Shown here one piece after another: positions 1 to 8,986 of a DNA stretch of 64,000 nucleotides (the first letter of the stretch is position 1; the number at the start of each line of letters is the position of its first letter). Origin of the DNA: an uncultured Latescibacterota bacterium (lineage in GTDB: Bacteria > Latescibacterota > UBA2968 > UBA8231); contig OX638377.1 of the NCBI GenBank assembly GCA_951813615.1, forward strand, positions 2,356,001 through 2,420,000, given 5' to 3'. A program made the position numbers and the translations under genes. Below the pieces are notes generated by a model. The model worked only from the letters and a program-made list of their open reading frames with translations, had not been told where the DNA came from and ran no database searches.

Positions 1-904
1 AAAAACAGAAATAGCCCTCGAAGTAGCCCAGCACTTGCCCAAAGTAGAAATCGTCTCGGCCGACTCGCGGCAAATCTACCGCTACATGGACATCGGTACG
101 GCCAAGCCAACCGCTGAACAGCAGAACCAATGCCCTCATCACTTGCTCGATGTGATTTCTCCCGAGGAAACCTACAGCGCGGGAGCGTATGAGCGAGCCG
201 CGCGGTGCATCATTGAACAGGTCTGGAACAGAGGGGGCCTGCCTATTATGGTTGGAGGGACAGGCCTGTACTGGCAGAGCGCACTGGACGGATGCTTTGA
301 GGACGAAGCCGAATACGCGCCGATCCGCACAGAATTGCAAAATCGCCTGCATTGCGAGGGGCTTGCCTCCCTATATGAGGAGTTAGGCCGTCGAGATCCG
401 GTCGTGCAAGCGCGGTTGCAGCCGAGTGACGCACAGCGGATCCTACGGGCGTTGGAGGTGGCGATGGTTGGGAGGGGCTCGCTCAGCACGCTATGGCGGG
501 AGCGCAAGGGACAACCCCTTGTACAGCAGCCACAGATGATCAGTTTGACCATGGAGCGCAGTCGGCTCTACGAGCGGATCGACCAGCGGGTTGAGCAGAT
601 GGTCGAGCAGGGATGGATCGAGGAGGTCCGCTCCTTGTGCGAAATGGGATACGATCTAGGCGACAGTGCTTTGGGGACTTTGGGCTATCTCGAAATATGC
701 AATGCGCTGGCAGGACATTGCCCTTGGCAGGAAGCCATCGAGCGGACCAAGCAGCGTACCCGTCACTTGGCCAAACGACAAATAACGTGGTGCCGCCGCG
801 ACCGTCGCTTGCGCGAATTAGACCTCGATGTATGGGGAAAGGCTGGCGTCGTCCAGCGCATCGTCGGCGAGTGGGAGTATCGATGGGGCCGTGGGGCGGG
901 TTGA
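1..904 (+). CDS. miaA: tRNA dimethylallyltransferase MiaA (5' end outside window)
   Basis: MiaA moves the dimethylallyl group of DMAPP onto N6 of A37 in tRNAs that read UNN codons. The frame is open to the left edge: upstream of the first possible start (TTG at 35) it continues as KTEIALEVAQHL, which matches the tail of the family P-loop, so the true start lies before base 1. Visible family blocks are SADSRQIYRYMDIGTAKP, the GGTGLYW motif and the C-terminal TKQRTRHLAKRQITWCRR. The stop TGA is at 902-904. tRNA-Gly follows after about 40 bp. The call is secure; only the N-terminus is missing. Confidence 0.95.
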   Translation, partial: KTEIALEVAQHLPKVEIVSADSRQIYRYMDIGTAKPTAEQQNQCPHHLLDVISPEETYSAGAYERAARCIIEQVWNRGGLPIMVGGTGLYWQSALDGCFEDEAEYAPIRTELQNRLHCEGLASLYEELGRRDPVVQARLQPSDAQRILRALEVAMVGRGSLSTLWRERKGQPLVQQPQMISLTMERSRLYERIDQRVEQMVEQGWIEEVRSLCEMGYDLGDSALGTLGYLEICNALAGHCPWQEAIERTKQRTRHLAKRQITWCRRDRRLRELDLDVWGKAGVVQRIVGEWEYRWGRGAG

Positions 905-942
905 CAGCGGTTGGGGCCTCGCTTTACCTTATCGCAAAATTA

Positions 943-1017
943 GCGGGAGTAGTTCAGGGGTAGAACGCAAGCTTCCCAAGCTTGATGTCGCGGGTTCGAT
1001 TCCCGTCTCCCGCTCCA
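943..1017 (+). tRNA. tRNA-Gly (anticodon CCC)
   Basis: Full cloverleaf: acceptor GCGGGAG pairs with CTCCCGC, anticodon stem CAAGC/GCTTG encloses loop TTCCCAA with anticodon CCC, T arm GCGGG-TTCGATT-CCCGT. The 3' CCA (1015-1017) is encoded in the DNA. It reads GGG codons. A hairpin terminator follows at once. Confidence 0.95.
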
Positions 1018-1019
1018 CT

Positions 1020-1053
1020 ATCCGCCTGGCCAACGGGGTCGGGCGGATTTTTA
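1020..1053 (+). terminator. Rho-independent terminator after tRNA-Gly
   Basis: ATCCGCC (1020-1026) pairs with GGCGGAT (1042-1048), followed directly by a T-rich tract (TTTTATTT). It ends the tRNA-Gly transcript and separates it from the DUF512 gene. Confidence 0.8.
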
Positions 1054-1153
1054 TTTCTTCCTAGGTATTGCCGTCGGCACAATATCCATATACCTTTACC
1101 GATAGAACATCTTGCCCCACACTATGATACGTAGATTAATTGCTTAGTTGACT

Positions 1154-2512
1154 ATGGTCGTCGTAAAACAAATAGAGCCCGACAGCCTCGGCGCGCGCGC
1201 GGGATTTTGCATTGGCGATCGCATTTTGCGCATCAATGGCGAAGAAGTACGCGATTTGATCGACGTTCAGGTCAACAGCGCCGAGGAAGTAATCTGCATA
1301 GAAATCGAGCGCGACAAAGAACTGTACGAGGCTGAAATTGAGCGCCGGAGTGGCGAGTCCTTAGGGCTAGTCTTCGAAGACATGCGCTTGCGGAGTTGCA
1401 ACAACAAATGCGTCTTCTGCTTTATCCACCAAATGCCCAAGGGCATGCGGCGCAGCCTGTATTTTGAGGACGATGATTTTCGCCTCTCCTTTCTCCACGG
1501 CTCGTACGTGACCTTGACCAATGTCCGCGAAAGCGATATCGACCGCATCATTGAACAAGGGCTAACGCCGCAATACATCTCCGTCCACGCGACCGATCCC
1601 GAGCTAAGGCAAGTAATGCTCGGGCGCACCAAAGAGACTGTCGATATCAACGCGCGCTTGCGCAAACTAGCGGACAACGGCATTGAAATGCACACCCAAG
1701 TCGTAGTCTGTCCGGGCTGGAACGACGGGCCGCATCTGGAGCGCACGGTGACCGATTTGGCCGCGTACTATCCCGCGGTGCGCTCGGTGGCACTGGTGCC
1801 GGTGGGGCTGACCGATCATCGGCACAAGCTCACCCAGCTCGATCCGGTGACCCCGGCTAAGGCCACTGAGTACGCGGATGCCGCCGAAGCGTGGGGCTTG
1901 CAATTCAAAGCGCGCTTTGGCGAGCGGTTTGTCTATGCGGCGGACGAAATCTTTCTGCTGACGGGTCGATCCATGCCAGCGGCGTCCTATTACGATGCAT
2001 TTCCCCAGCTAGAAAACGGCATCGGCATGGTCCGCTCCTTCCTCGACACTTGGGACGAGGCGAGCCAGAGGCTACCAGCACGAACTGACAAGGCCGTGCG
2101 GATCGGCCTGCTGACCGGTCGCTTGGCCGTGCGAATCCTTGGGCCCCTAGTGGCTAGGCTGAATGACATCGAGAACGTCCAGGTCGATCTCCTGCCGGTA
2201 GATAATGATTTTTTCGGTCGCGGCATTACCGTGTCGGGTCTGCTGACCGGCCGCGATATGGCGGCGCGCGTGCGCGATGGAATCGAGCGGGATTTGGTCT
2301 TGCTGCCGCCCAATTGCATCAATGGCGAGGGTTTGACGCTGGACGACATGACCGTGCCCCAACTGGCGGAAGAAGTCGGCATTCCCCTTGCCGTAGGGAG
2401 CTACGACTTGGTCGAATCACTTGAGCGCTTTTGGGTTGACCAGAGTCTAAAAGTACAAGGTGAGGGACGGCAGCTAACGGAATTGGGGTATTACATAGGG
2501 CGCGAAAAATGA
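1154..2512 (+). CDS. DUF512 family protein: PDZ plus radical-SAM-like protein
   Basis: This is the family annotated as a putative FeS-containing oxidoreductase (DUF512). Residues about 1-55 form a PDZ-like module (DSLGARAGFCIGDRILRINGEEV). A cysteine cluster CNNKCVFCF near residue 82 has the CX3CX2C spacing of radical SAM enzymes, followed by HQMPKGMRRSLYF and, later, conserved FLHGSYVTLTN. The C-terminal half carries the DUF512 region ending in NCINGEG. No substrate is established for the family. I chose ATG 1154 over TTG 1148 because the PDZ begins immediately after it; neither has a clear ribosome site. It overlaps der by ATGA, so the two are translationally coupled. Confidence 0.88.
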   Translation: MVVVKQIEPDSLGARAGFCIGDRILRINGEEVRDLIDVQVNSAEEVICIEIERDKELYEAEIERRSGESLGLVFEDMRLRSCNNKCVFCFIHQMPKGMRRSLYFEDDDFRLSFLHGSYVTLTNVRESDIDRIIEQGLTPQYISVHATDPELRQVMLGRTKETVDINARLRKLADNGIEMHTQVVVCPGWNDGPHLERTVTDLAAYYPAVRSVALVPVGLTDHRHKLTQLDPVTPAKATEYADAAEAWGLQFKARFGERFVYAADEIFLLTGRSMPAASYYDAFPQLENGIGMVRSFLDTWDEASQRLPARTDKAVRIGLLTGRLAVRILGPLVARLNDIENVQVDLLPVDNDFFGRGITVSGLLTGRDMAARVRDGIERDLVLLPPNCINGEGLTLDDMTVPQLAEEVGIPLAVGSYDLVESLERFWVDQSLKVQGEGRQLTELGYYIGREK

Positions 2513-3864
2513 GCACCCAAACCGTCGAAAACCATCGCCGGCCCGTCGTGGCAATTGTCGGGCGGCCCAACGTGGGCAAATCAACCCTGTTCAACCGCAT
2601 CTTGGGGACTCGGTGGGCCATAACCGACGGCCAGCCCGGAGTCACGCGCGACCAGATATTCGCCGAGGCTGAATGGGGGGGACGCTCCTTTACTTTGGTC
2701 GATACGGGAGGCTATATGCCCGGTGCCAAAGACGCGCTATCCTCGGCGGTGCGCTCTCAAGCGGCAAATGCATTGGCAGAAGCGGATATAGCTATTTTTC
2801 TCTGCGATGGGACTACGGGTTTGACCGATCTGGACCAGGAGATGGGGGCCATGCTGCGCAGCGGGGGCGGCAAGTGCTTGCTGGCCATCAACAAGGTCGA
2901 TGGGGTGGGACCGGTTGCGTCGCTCGACGATTTCTATCGGCTCGGCTTGGGGGATCCACTGCCGATTTCAGCCGTTACTGGCCGGCGTTCCGGTGCCTTG
3001 CTCGACGCGCTCATTGCGCTCTTCGACGAGCCCGAAGCCTATGAGTCGGAATGGGATGAAGAGGCGATTAGGGTCGCTTTGGTCGGGCGACCTAACGTGG
3101 GCAAATCCACGCTGATCAACCACCTTGCAGGCCATCAGGTCTCCATCGTTCACGACCAGCCCGGCACGACCCGAGATCCAACTCAACTGCGCTTGACTTG
3201 GCAGGATAGCCACCTGTTGTTCGTGGATACGGCCGGTTTGCGGCGGCGATCTAAGGTCGATGATCCGGTGGAATTCTACAGTACGCGCCGGGCGGCTAAC
3301 AGCATTGACCAAGCCGATGTGGCTATCGTGCTCCTAGACAGCGCCGAGGGATGGGTCATGCAGGACGCCCGCATCATGGAGCAGGTGATAAAATCTGGCT
3401 GCGGCTTGGTGGTGGCGATCAATAAATGGGATTTAATCGCCGATAAAACCGCGGCCGAGTACCGCCTCGAACTGCGCGACCGCTATCCCTTCTTGCGCAA
3501 TTATCCAGTGCTGTGCATCTCGGGCTTGACCGGGCGGCGGGTCCATAAGTGTCTCGAAGTGGTGGCCGCGGTGGGCAATAAGCGCCGCACGCGGATTCCC
3601 ACCGCGCGCTTGAACAAGATCATTCAGCAGTTTTCCGGCGAGTACTTGGCAACTCAAGATGGCCGAGATATTCGCCTGCTCTACGCCACCCAACACGCAA
3701 TTAACCCGCCGGCGTTTACGATCTTTACGAATCTGCCCCGCTCCGTGCCGGGGAATTATCGACGCCACATTGAAAATCGGCTGAGGTCGGAGTTTGATTT
3801 CGAGGGAACGCCCTTGCGCATCGTCTGGCGTCGGCGCAAGGGGTACAGGGAAGCGCAACCGTGA
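2509..3864 (+). CDS. der: Ribosome biogenesis GTPase Der (EngA)
   Basis: Der is a tandem GTPase needed for maturation of the 50S subunit. Two G domains are visible: the first with GRPNVGKST (residues 18-26), DTGGY and NKVD, the second with GRPNVGKST near residue 191, DTAGL and NKWD. A C-terminal KH-like domain ends in the basic stretch IVWRRRKGYREAQP. At 451 residues it has the usual family length. The ATG at 2509 overlaps the DUF512 stop (ATGA), and its own stop overlaps the GTG of the next gene, so the three genes form one transcription unit. Confidence 0.97.
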   Translation: MSTQTVENHRRPVVAIVGRPNVGKSTLFNRILGTRWAITDGQPGVTRDQIFAEAEWGGRSFTLVDTGGYMPGAKDALSSAVRSQAANALAEADIAIFLCDGTTGLTDLDQEMGAMLRSGGGKCLLAINKVDGVGPVASLDDFYRLGLGDPLPISAVTGRRSGALLDALIALFDEPEAYESEWDEEAIRVALVGRPNVGKSTLINHLAGHQVSIVHDQPGTTRDPTQLRLTWQDSHLLFVDTAGLRRRSKVDDPVEFYSTRRAANSIDQADVAIVLLDSAEGWVMQDARIMEQVIKSGCGLVVAINKWDLIADKTAAEYRLELRDRYPFLRNYPVLCISGLTGRRVHKCLEVVAAVGNKRRTRIPTARLNKIIQQFSGEYLATQDGRDIRLLYATQHAINPPAFTIFTNLPRSVPGNYRRHIENRLRSEFDFEGTPLRIVWRRRKGYREAQP

Positions 3865-4283
3865 AGAATCCATTGCAAAACAAGCTGTATTACAGCATCA
3901 GTGAAGTCGCAGAACTCACACAGCTGCAACCCTATACGCTCAGGGCTTGGGAAAAGGAGTTCTCCTGTTTGCGGCCGCGTCGAGCGCGCGGTGGGAAAAA
4001 CAGGGCCTACAGGGAGCGCGATATAGGGATCATCCTGTTGCTCAAACGCCTCCTCTACGAGGAACGCTATACCACGCAGGGTGTAAAGAAAAAGCTCAAA
4101 GACGAACCCGAACTCCTGCGGCAGGTTGGCGAGCAAGTACCTGCTTTGCTGGCCCAACAGCAGGACCGTCCCGCTCCAACAGCGGAGCAGACGAATGCCG
4201 AATCCGCGCAGGACCGGGAGGCCGCACTCAGAATGCTCGAAGAGGCTAAAAAAGAACTGCGTGAGATCTTGCGCCTCCTCTAG
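3861..4283 (+). CDS. MerR-family HTH regulator
   Basis: The N-terminal 70 residues are a MerR-type winged helix: YYSISEVAELTQLQPYTLRAWEKEF with the typical recognition helix and wing. The rest (about 75-140) is a charged, coiled-coil-like tail rich in Glu, Lys and Gln with no cysteine-based metal site, so a metal or thiol effector is unlikely from sequence. The GTG start at 3861 overlaps the der stop by four bases, so it is made with Der. Similar short MerR-like proteins occur beside housekeeping genes in Deltaproteobacteria and FCB bacteria with no known target. Confidence 0.8.
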   Translation: MKNPLQNKLYYSISEVAELTQLQPYTLRAWEKEFSCLRPRRARGGKNRAYRERDIGIILLLKRLLYEERYTTQGVKKKLKDEPELLRQVGEQVPALLAQQQDRPAPTAEQTNAESAQDREAALRMLEEAKKELREILRLL

Positions 4284-4353
4284 CGTTGGTATTTGGCTAG
4301 GGCTGTTAAGTCGTCTTGCCTAAACTAATATAATTCTATATTTTATAATCCCG

Positions 4354-4378
4354 AGTGGGCGTCATAGCCCACTTTTTT
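4354..4378 (+). terminator. Terminator or attenuator hairpin in the rimP leader
   Basis: AGTGGGC (4354-4360) pairs perfectly with GCCCACT (4367-4373), loop GTCATA, then a run of T. The T run ends about 20 bp before the proposed rimP start and just before its ribosome-binding site. It can be read as the terminator of the der-MerR unit, or as an attenuator of the rimP-nusA-infB operon, for which NusA autoregulation is known in other bacteria. Confidence 0.75.
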
Positions 4379-4398
4379 GCTTAAGGGGGAAAGCGCAT

Positions 4399-4851
4399 AT
4401 TCCCGCCGTAGATAAAGTTGCATTAAAGGCCGATTTAGTCGCTCTTGCCGAACCCATTGTCCGCGAGCACGAGGCCGAACTCGTCGATATCGAACTCAGC
4501 GGTGCCTACGGTAATCAGCTAGTTAGGTTATTGGTTCACAAAAATTGCGGTATAACGCTGGCCACCTGCGAGTCGATCAGTCGCGAAGTGGCCGATCTTT
4601 TCGACGTAGAAGATCCCATTGCCGGACGGTATCGGCTCGAAGTTACCTCGCCGGGATTGGACCGGCCCTTAGAGACTGATGGGGATTTCGCCCGCGCCTG
4701 TGGCCGATTGCTAAAAGTCGTGCTCACGTCCGGCCGAGTTGTCAAAGGGAGGCTGCTCGCTTGGGAAGCCGATCGGATTCAGCTCGATGGGCCAGCCGAA
4801 TCCGTGGAGCGGGCCGATATTGCCAAAGCCAACATCGAACCAGAAATGTAG
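4399..4851 (+). CDS. rimP: Ribosome maturation factor RimP, probable ATT start
   Basis: RimP assists 30S maturation. A start at TTG 4531 would give only about 106 residues and remove the first domain. The same frame upstream reads VALAEPIVREHEAELVDIEL and then GNQLVRLLVH, which is the classic RimP N-terminus. Between the in-frame stop at 4321 and 4531 there is no ATG, GTG or TTG in frame. The best start is ATT at 4399, nine bases behind AAGGGGG (4383-4389), giving 150 residues, the normal family length. The C-terminal part shows the motif SPGLDRPL. It is first in rimP-nusA-infB. Function is certain; the start codon is an inference. Confidence 0.87.
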   Translation: MPAVDKVALKADLVALAEPIVREHEAELVDIELSGAYGNQLVRLLVHKNCGITLATCESISREVADLFDVEDPIAGRYRLEVTSPGLDRPLETDGDFARACGRLLKVVLTSGRVVKGRLLAWEADRIQLDGPAESVERADIAKANIEPEM

Positions 4852-4864
4852 GTAGTGAAGTCGA

Positions 4865-6301
4865 GTGAAAAACATGAATAACGCGAACATTGTCGAAGCC
4901 TTGGGGCAGATTGCCCGCGAAAAAAACGTCGATCGAGAATTGGTCGTGCAAACTCTCGTCGACGCCCTGATTTCAGCCGCCAAAAGGCACTATGGCAATA
5001 CCGAGAATTACGAAGTTGACATCGACGCGGCTCAAGGCACAATGGCCGTCTACGCCCGCAAAACCGTCGTCGAAGAAGTGGTCGAGCCATCCATGGAGAT
5101 GCTCCTCGCTGACGCTCGCAGCATCGACCCCGATGCCCAACTGGGCTCCGTGTTGGTGCAACAACTCGATTTCGCCGACTTTGGCCGTAACGCCATACAG
5201 ACCGCAAAGCAGATTCTCATTCAGCGGGTGCGCGAAGCCGAGCGCGAGCGAATATACGACGAGTTTATTGGTCGGGTCGGCCTCGTCGAATCCGGTACCG
5301 TACAGCAGATCAGCCACGGCGACATCGTCCTCAACCTCGGTCGGGCCGAGGCCGCCGTGCCATACAAAGAACAAATCCGCCGCGAACGCTACCGCCAAGG
5401 CGATGCCGTGCGGGGCTATATATACGAGGTGCTCAAGTCGAGCCGGGGTCCCCAAGTTTTGCTTTCCCGCACCCGGCCCGAGTTCCTGCGGAAGCTCTTT
5501 GCCACAGAAGTGCCGGAAATAGCCGAGGGCATCGTCGATATTCACGGGGTGGCCCGCGAGCCGGGCGAGCGAGCCAAGATCGCAGTCAGCAGCAGCGATG
5601 AACGAGTCGATCCGGTGGGGGCCTGCGTCGGGGTGAAGGGATCGCGGGTCCAAGCCATCGTCCGCGAACTGAGCGGCGAGCGCATAGATATCGTTCCTTG
5701 GATCGACGAGCCGGATATATTTATCAGCCGGGCACTAAGCCCGGCCACTGTGGTGCGCTGCATCACGGATTCGCGCCGCCGGCACGCCATCGTGATCGTC
5801 GAAGATGATCAGCTCTCGCTGGCCATTGGCAAGGGCGGTCAAAATACCAAGCTCGCCAGCCAGCTCACCGGTTGGGGGATCGATATCATCACGGACGAGC
5901 AATACCAAGAGCGCCGTGCCAAACAGGAGAAGTACCAGGAGGTATTCCGCCAGATAGATGGCATTAGCGAGTTGATTGCCCTGAGTTTGACCACATCCGG
6001 TTTTGACTCCATTGCCTCGATTGCCGAGGCCGAGCCAGAGCTGTTACAGACCGTGCCGGGCTTGGAAACGGACGAAATTGCCCACGGGATAAAGACGGCC
6101 GCGGCCGCCTATCTTGCCGAACACGGCGAGGTCGATATCGAGGCACTGATCGCTGCTGAGCAAGAAGCTGCGGCTAAGCAAGCGGAAGAAGAGGCGGTTG
6201 AGCAAGAAGTTCCTGCTGCTGAGCAAGAAGAGGAAGAAGTGCTCGCCGTACCCGCTGTGGGTACGAGTGGAGAAGACGAGGCAGACCAGAAGGCCGAGTA
6301 G
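4865..6301 (+). CDS. nusA: Transcription termination/antitermination factor NusA
   Basis: NusA binds RNA polymerase and nascent RNA and modulates pausing and termination. Domain order: N-terminal RNAP-binding domain (about 1-130), S1 domain (about 135-200, beginning GRVGLVESGTV), two KH domains (DPVGACVGVKGSRVQAI, then LAIGKGGQNTKLASQL), and after residue 350 helix-hairpin-helix-like segments and an acidic Glu/Ala-rich tail. The start is GTG at 4865, 13 bp after rimP. Position between rimP and infB is the conserved bacterial order. Confidence 0.97.
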   Translation: MKNMNNANIVEALGQIAREKNVDRELVVQTLVDALISAAKRHYGNTENYEVDIDAAQGTMAVYARKTVVEEVVEPSMEMLLADARSIDPDAQLGSVLVQQLDFADFGRNAIQTAKQILIQRVREAERERIYDEFIGRVGLVESGTVQQISHGDIVLNLGRAEAAVPYKEQIRRERYRQGDAVRGYIYEVLKSSRGPQVLLSRTRPEFLRKLFATEVPEIAEGIVDIHGVAREPGERAKIAVSSSDERVDPVGACVGVKGSRVQAIVRELSGERIDIVPWIDEPDIFISRALSPATVVRCITDSRRRHAIVIVEDDQLSLAIGKGGQNTKLASQLTGWGIDIITDEQYQERRAKQEKYQEVFRQIDGISELIALSLTTSGFDSIASIAEAEPELLQTVPGLETDEIAHGIKTAAAAYLAEHGEVDIEALIAAEQEAAAKQAEEEAVEQEVPAAEQEEEEVLAVPAVGTSGEDEADQKAE

Positions 6302-6315
6302 CTAAGGGAATAGTT

Positions 6316-8682
6316 TTGGAAAAGCGCCGGGTTTATCAAGTAGCCAAAGAACAGAAGCTGTCCAGCGATGCGCTCATCTCCATGCTCAAGGGCATGGAGA
6401 TGGAAGTACGGAGCCATATGAGCGTAGTTACGCCTGAAATGCTGGAGGCGATCAACCGCAAGCTAGCCGAAGAAAAGAAGAGCTCGATAGAGGAAGTAAA
6501 GCGGCAGAAGGCCAAAGAGGACAGTCGCAAACGGGCCGATGGTGCCCGGTCCGAACGCCGCCGCGAAAAGAGCCCGGCGACCCGCAAGCAGGGCGGTTCG
6601 GAGCTAGCTGGCGACCGCACCGCACCGCTGCCCGACAAAGCCGCCGAGGGTGGTCGTCGTCGGGGTCGCCGCCGTGGCAAGGGCCAAGGGGAAGGGGGTT
6701 TGGAAAGCGTCCGCGAGGAATTGGGCGAAAAGCGGGAAGTAACCGCTCAGGCCAATTTGTCCGGCGCTCCGCCAAAGCGCCGGCGGGGCAAGCGGCGCAA
6801 AGGGACCCCCGACGCCAAAGAAGTCCAAGAAAGCGTGCGCCGTACCTTGAGTCAGCTCAACGAAGGCCGGGCGCGCCGCCGCTACGAGCGCGGCCCGCGC
6901 GAAGACGGCGACGTAGAAGACGGTGAGATCCGCCAGATCAAGGCCAGCGAGTTTATTACGCTCGGCGAATTCGCCGAACAACTCGGCGTCAAAGTCAGTG
7001 AAGTGATCGCCCTGTGTCTGCAGATGGGCACCATCGCGACCATCAATCAGCGCCTTGATATGGACACGATGCAGACGCTAGCCGACGAATTGGGTTGCGA
7101 AGTAGTCCCGCTAGAGGACGAAGAAGTCGAGTTGGAGGAGATCGTCGAGGAGGAAGAAATCGGCGAGCCCGAGCCGCGTCCGCCGGTCGTTACCGTCATG
7201 GGCCACGTCGATCACGGCAAAACCTCATTGCTCGACTACCTGCGCGAAACCAAGGTGGCCGAAGGAGAATCTGGAGGCATTACCCAGCATATCGGGGCGT
7301 ACGTGATCAACATGGAAGACGGTCGCGGTGTGACATTCCTCGACACGCCAGGGCACGCGGCCTTCACGGCGATGCGGGCACGCGGTTCGCGGGTAACTGA
7401 CATTGTGATCTTGGTGGTGGCGGCCGACGACAACGTCATGCCGCAAACCATTGAAGCGATTGACCACGCCAAGGCCGCACAGGTGCCGCTAGTCGTCGCG
7501 ATTAACAAAATAGACTTGCCCACGGCCGACCCAGACAAAATAAAGCGCGAGTTGGCAGAAAGAGGAGTCTTAATCGAAGAATGGGGAGGACAGATTCCCT
7601 GTGCCGAAATTTCCGCTAAGACCGGGCAGGGCATAGACCACTTGCTGGAAGTTGTCCTCATCGTAGCCGAGTTGCTCGAGTTGCAGGCCAATCCCTACAA
7701 GAAAGCCCGTGGGACAATTGTTGAAGCCCACCTCGACAAGGGGCGGGGGGCCGTGGCCACGGTTTTGGTGCAAGAGGGGACGTTGTGCATCGGCGAGCCT
7801 TTTATTACCGGAGTCTACAGCGGTCGAGTGCGCGCCCTGCTCGACGAGCATGGCCAGCGCGTCCAAGAAGCCAAACCCTCCGTACCCGTCCAAGTGCTCG
7901 GGTTGCCCGGAGTCCCGCAAGCGGGGGATGTTTTTGCCGTTGCCAATTCCGAGCGCGAGGCCAAGGACCTGAGCCAGCGGCGGCAGTTGATCAAGCGAGA
8001 GCAGGATCATCGCAAGCTACGCACGGTCACGCTCAGCGATTTACACGATCAAATTCAGCAGGGGCACATCCAAGAGTTGCGGGTGGTGGTCAAAGGCGAT
8101 GTCGATGGATCGGTCGAGGCTATCGCCGAAGAGTTGGGCCGCATAACCCACGAGGAAGTGCGGGTCAACGTCATTCACAGCGCGGTGGGGGCTATCTCGG
8201 AATCGGACGTACTGCTGGCGGCGGCTTCTAGTGCCATTTTGCTCGGTTTTCACGTAAATACCCAACCTACTGCCCGAGACCTCGCGGTACAGGAGGGCGT
8301 GGAAATTCGCAATTACCGGATTATCTACGAAGTCATGGAGGATGTGCGCGCCGCCTTAGCTGGCCTCTTAGCCCCAACGACCGAAGAACAGGTGGTTGGC
8401 CGGGCCGAAATTCGCCAGATATTTGCCTCGTCTCGCATGGGGACGATCGGCGGTTGTTTGGTGCAAGGCGGCACCATCGCCCGCAGCAATAAGGTGCGTA
8501 TTTTGCGCGATGACCAAGTCGTCTTTACCGGGGAGCTGACCTCGTTGCGGCGTTTCAAGGACGATGTGCGCGAGGTCGCTGAGGGCTTTGAGTGCGGCAT
8601 GGGGTTTGAGGGGTTCGACGACATCGCAGAAGGCGACATCGTCGAGTCCTTGGTCGTGGTCGAAACCGAGCGGACGCTCTAA
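6316..8682 (+). CDS. infB: Translation initiation factor IF-2
   Basis: IF-2 is the GTPase that places fMet-tRNA on the 30S subunit. It starts at TTG 6316, 14 bp after nusA. Residues 1-50 are the small IF2-N domain; about 55-200 is a low-complexity Lys/Arg/Glu linker; a second IF2-N-like domain (ITLGEFAEQLGVKVSEVIALC) follows near 215. The G domain begins with GHVDHGKT (296-303), then DTPGH and NKID, followed by domains II, III and IV with the C-terminal fMet-tRNA-binding barrel. At 788 residues it is of usual length. Confidence 0.97.
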   Translation: MEKRRVYQVAKEQKLSSDALISMLKGMEMEVRSHMSVVTPEMLEAINRKLAEEKKSSIEEVKRQKAKEDSRKRADGARSERRREKSPATRKQGGSELAGDRTAPLPDKAAEGGRRRGRRRGKGQGEGGLESVREELGEKREVTAQANLSGAPPKRRRGKRRKGTPDAKEVQESVRRTLSQLNEGRARRRYERGPREDGDVEDGEIRQIKASEFITLGEFAEQLGVKVSEVIALCLQMGTIATINQRLDMDTMQTLADELGCEVVPLEDEEVELEEIVEEEEIGEPEPRPPVVTVMGHVDHGKTSLLDYLRETKVAEGESGGITQHIGAYVINMEDGRGVTFLDTPGHAAFTAMRARGSRVTDIVILVVAADDNVMPQTIEAIDHAKAAQVPLVVAINKIDLPTADPDKIKRELAERGVLIEEWGGQIPCAEISAKTGQGIDHLLEVVLIVAELLELQANPYKKARGTIVEAHLDKGRGAVATVLVQEGTLCIGEPFITGVYSGRVRALLDEHGQRVQEAKPSVPVQVLGLPGVPQAGDVFAVANSEREAKDLSQRRQLIKREQDHRKLRTVTLSDLHDQIQQGHIQELRVVVKGDVDGSVEAIAEELGRITHEEVRVNVIHSAVGAISESDVLLAAASSAILLGFHVNTQPTARDLAVQEGVEIRNYRIIYEVMEDVRAALAGLLAPTTEEQVVGRAEIRQIFASSRMGTIGGCLVQGGTIARSNKVRILRDDQVVFTGELTSLRRFKDDVREVAEGFECGMGFEGFDDIAEGDIVESLVVVETERTL

Positions 8683-8698
8683 GGGCGATTGACCCGTT

Positions 8699-8980
8699 TT
8701 GATCGTTATGAGCTGTGCGGTGCAACTCTACATCGGCGATAGCCATTCGCTCAAAGACAAGCGGCAAGTCCTCAATAGCCTCAAAGGGCGCATTCGCAAC
8801 CGCTTTAACGCGGCCGTGGCCGAAGTAGATGACCAAGCGCTTTGGCAGCGGGCCGTGCTGGGGGTTGCCGTGGTGAGTTCGGCCGTTGAACACTGCGACG
8901 AGATGCTGACCAAAATCGTCAATTTTGTCGAAGGCGATCCCCGAGTACAGATCCTCGACTACCAAATAGAAGTACGCTGA
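8699..8980 (+). CDS. DUF503 (YlxP-like) protein
   Basis: A 93-residue protein of the DUF503 family, which sits between infB and rbfA in many bacteria. The family signature HSLKDKRQVLNSLKGRIRNRFN is visible at residues 16-37 and the C-terminus carries the strand DYQIEVR. It starts at TTG 8699 (or the internal ATG four codons later). Its role in the nusA-rbfA operon is unknown; B. subtilis YlxP has been linked to ribosome assembly. Confidence 0.9.
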   Translation: MIVMSCAVQLYIGDSHSLKDKRQVLNSLKGRIRNRFNAAVAEVDDQALWQRAVLGVAVVSSAVEHCDEMLTKIVNFVEGDPRVQILDYQIEVR

Positions 8981-8986
8981 GCACAA

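Noticed and set aside
828..1064. Open frame over tRNA-Gly and its terminator
   Set aside because: Its product contains the translated tRNA and hairpin and has no homologues expected; the miaA frame and tRNA explain the region.
4531..4851. Short RimP starting at TTG 4531
   Set aside because: It would remove the conserved N-terminal domain encoded upstream in the same frame.
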